Source: a virus
DNA length: 26,427 nucleotides
IMG/VR virus record: IMGVR_UViG_3300035666_000965
Coordinates: 1-26,427 of that record
Strand: one strand, 5' to 3'
Shown here: positions 25,298 through 26,427 of the stretch, one piece after another
How positions within the stretch are numbered: position 1 is the first letter of the stretch
Layout: each line of letters begins with the position of its first letter
The notes under the pieces: model-generated
Told to the model about the DNA's origin: nothing
Seen by the model: only the letters and a program-made list of their open reading frames with translations
Databases searched by the model: none
Position numbers and translations under genes: made by a program

Positions 25298-26427
25298 TTA
25301 CTTGCCAGCTTTCTTAGTAGCAGCTTCTCGGTTCTTAGCAATTAGATTCTTCATATAGCCCTGCTGCTCACCTGGCGTAGGAGTACCCAATTGACTGGAA
25401 GAAGGAACAGCATTAGCACTAAGCTTGATAAGCTCTACAATTCTATCTTCTAAAGAAGCCACAGTTTCTTGGCCATTTACAGACAGTTTAATAACTTCAT
25501 CCGGAGCGCCTTGAATTAGATCTTTTGCATATTTAAGAGCGCTAGGAGCTACACCGTAATCAGTAAATAAAGTATTTAGCTTTTGGTTTAATCGTGCTGC
25601 CTTTTCACTTGAAGATAATAGAGTTACATATTGGCTAGTAGCTTCAATCTGTTCAGCTTTGTCTTTAATCTCTTTAGTAACATTCTCTAGACGCTTAGCA
25701 AATGTTGCTTCAATGCCATCAGTCTTAGCCTTTAAAGCCTCTAATTCAGTAGTAAAGGTAGTCTTTAGCGCATTTACAGATTCACTAAGAGTAGCTGCTT
25801 GTCTTTCCAGTAGACTCTCTAAAGCAGACAAATCAAAAGAGGGAGCCCCAGTCTTTGGACTTTCTACACTAGTATTATTTTCAGAGGGAGTAGTAGTCAT
25901 TGGTTGTTGAGATACCTGCTCAATATTAGTAGATAATTTAATATAAAAAGAGGGTGCAGGATCAGAATCATTGGCGTCTGCACTTTGAGATAAAAGTGTA
26001 ATTTTATTGTCAGAGAACGGCATAAAAGGAGAATTAGTTAAAGCTGTTCTTAGTAATACAGGTCCTTTTAATTCACCTGTTGCTTTGTCTCTAAAGTTTT
26101 GCCTGATCTCAGGAGAACTGTATTCATAGTCTCCATTAACAATAAGATTGTACGTCTCATCTTTTAATTTATATATACCATATACAACGTCATTTTCTAG
26201 GACTATTTCTTCTAGGTCTCCTCGTTTTCTTTCTCCATCTATACTGTTCTCTTCTAAAGAGTCAGTTAAATGACCAAAGGTTACATACGGATTGTGTCCT
26301 AAAACATTCTGCTTGTAGTTAGTACATAGTTTGTCTATATAGTCATCGTCTACTTTAAGTAGACCAGAACCAGGTACATGCCAAGTACCCTTTAATAACA
26401 GTGGTATCTTTGCTTTGTTATTGGTAA
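25298..26427 (-). CDS. Prohead protease-scaffold fusion (Mu gpI-like), partial at 5' end
   Basis: The frame stays open from the window edge to the stop at 25298, giving at least 375 residues; the ATG at 26021-26023 is internal. The upstream part contains GHNPYVTFGH and later YEYSSPEIR...GPVLLRTALTNSPFM, which match Mu gpI-type serine proteases (the strand pattern yRyfSPef...l.g.aLTN.P is characteristic). Downstream of this come a Pro/Thr linker and a long coiled coil (roughly the segment encoded by 25640-25840, with regularly spaced Leu, Glu and Lys), ending in a Lys-rich tail. This is the usual protease-scaffold layout: the scaffold directs capsid assembly and is then self-cleaved. The major capsid gene follows after 37 bases. 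The first residues and catalytic start are outside the window. Confidence 0.85.
   Translation of the reverse strand, partial: TNNKAKIPLLLKGTWHVPGSGLLKVDDDYIDKLCTNYKQNVLGHNPYVTFGHLTDSLEENSIDGERKRGDLEEIVLENDVVYGIYKLKDETYNLIVNGDYEYSSPEIRQNFRDKATGELKGPVLLRTALTNSPFMPFSDNKITLLSQSADANDSDPAPSFYIKLSTNIEQVSQQPMTTTPSENNTSVESPKTGAPSFDLSALESLLERQAATLSESVNALKTTFTTELEALKAKTDGIEATFAKRLENVTKEIKDKAEQIEATSQYVTLLSSSEKAARLNQKLNTLFTDYGVAPSALKYAKDLIQGAPDEVIKLSVNGQETVASLEDRIVELIKLSANAVPSSSQLGTPTPGEQQGYMKNLIAKNREAATKKAGK

Noticed and set aside
25298-26023. A separate 241-residue scaffold gene starting at the ATG at 26023
   Set aside because: The frame is open upstream to the window edge with protease-like sequence, so the ATG is internal; a secondary internal start remains possible.
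1-26427. Contractile injection device or tailocin rather than a phage
   Set aside because: A protease-scaffold and major capsid gene are present, which injection devices lack.

Overview
The window is a continuous stretch of the late (virion structure) region of a tailed bacteriophage with a contractile tail (myovirus morphology). This follows from adjacent genes for a prohead protease-scaffold, an HK97-fold type capsid protein, a tail sheath, a tail tube, a baseplate hub, a gp25-like wedge protein and a baseplate J-like protein. All recognised genes lie on the minus strand, so the operon reads from right (26427) to left (1). The DNA is AT-rich. Packing is tight: most genes are separated by a few bases or overlap by 8 to 29 bases, and no gene-free stretch exceeds 70 bases. 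I saw no tRNA, IS element, CRISPR array or integrase. The host cannot be read directly. The AT-rich leaders, many lacking a Shine-Dalgarno sequence, would fit hosts that often initiate without one (for example Cyanobacteria or Bacteroidota), but this is only an inference.

Layout in transcription order. (1) Head, 26427-22099: the C-terminal part of a Mu gpI-like protease fused to a coiled-coil scaffold (its 5' end is outside the window), the major capsid protein, an Ala/Thr-rich 384-residue protein that may be a decoration protein, and a 204-residue protein ending in a HeH/LEM-like motif. (2) Neck and tail shaft, 22090-15964: a 644-residue unknown protein whose 5' coding region holds a perfect 13-bp hairpin, a probable tail completion protein (GTG start), a large 915-residue tail sheath and the tail tube. 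(3) A terminator-like hairpin at 15906-15939 sits against the start of the next gene. (4) Baseplate hub and lysis tools, 15901-10708: an 814-residue hub with coiled-coil insertions, an OB-fold spike-base protein, an N-acetylmuramoyl-L-alanine amidase and a bifunctional lysozyme plus M23 peptidase. (5) Baseplate periphery, 10702-2195: two unknown proteins, a 1041-residue protein with a beta-rich mid region, a small unknown, gp25-like, baseplate J-like and a 693-residue unknown. (6) Host-contact end, 2127-1: a fibre with about six repeats of roughly 50 residues, followed by an 11-base overlap into a partial FAD/NAD(P)-binding oxidoreductase, which is unexpected in a tail operon.

The products fit one pathway. 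The protease-scaffold shapes and matures the capsid. The sheath and tube form the contractile tail. The hub, spike and three peptidoglycan-cutting domains pierce the envelope. The wedge proteins assemble the baseplate and hold the fibre. No recognisable tape measure gene lies in its usual place between tube and hub. The oxidoreductase is the clearest candidate for an undescribed accessory function, and the two hairpins are the clearest candidates for post-transcriptional control.
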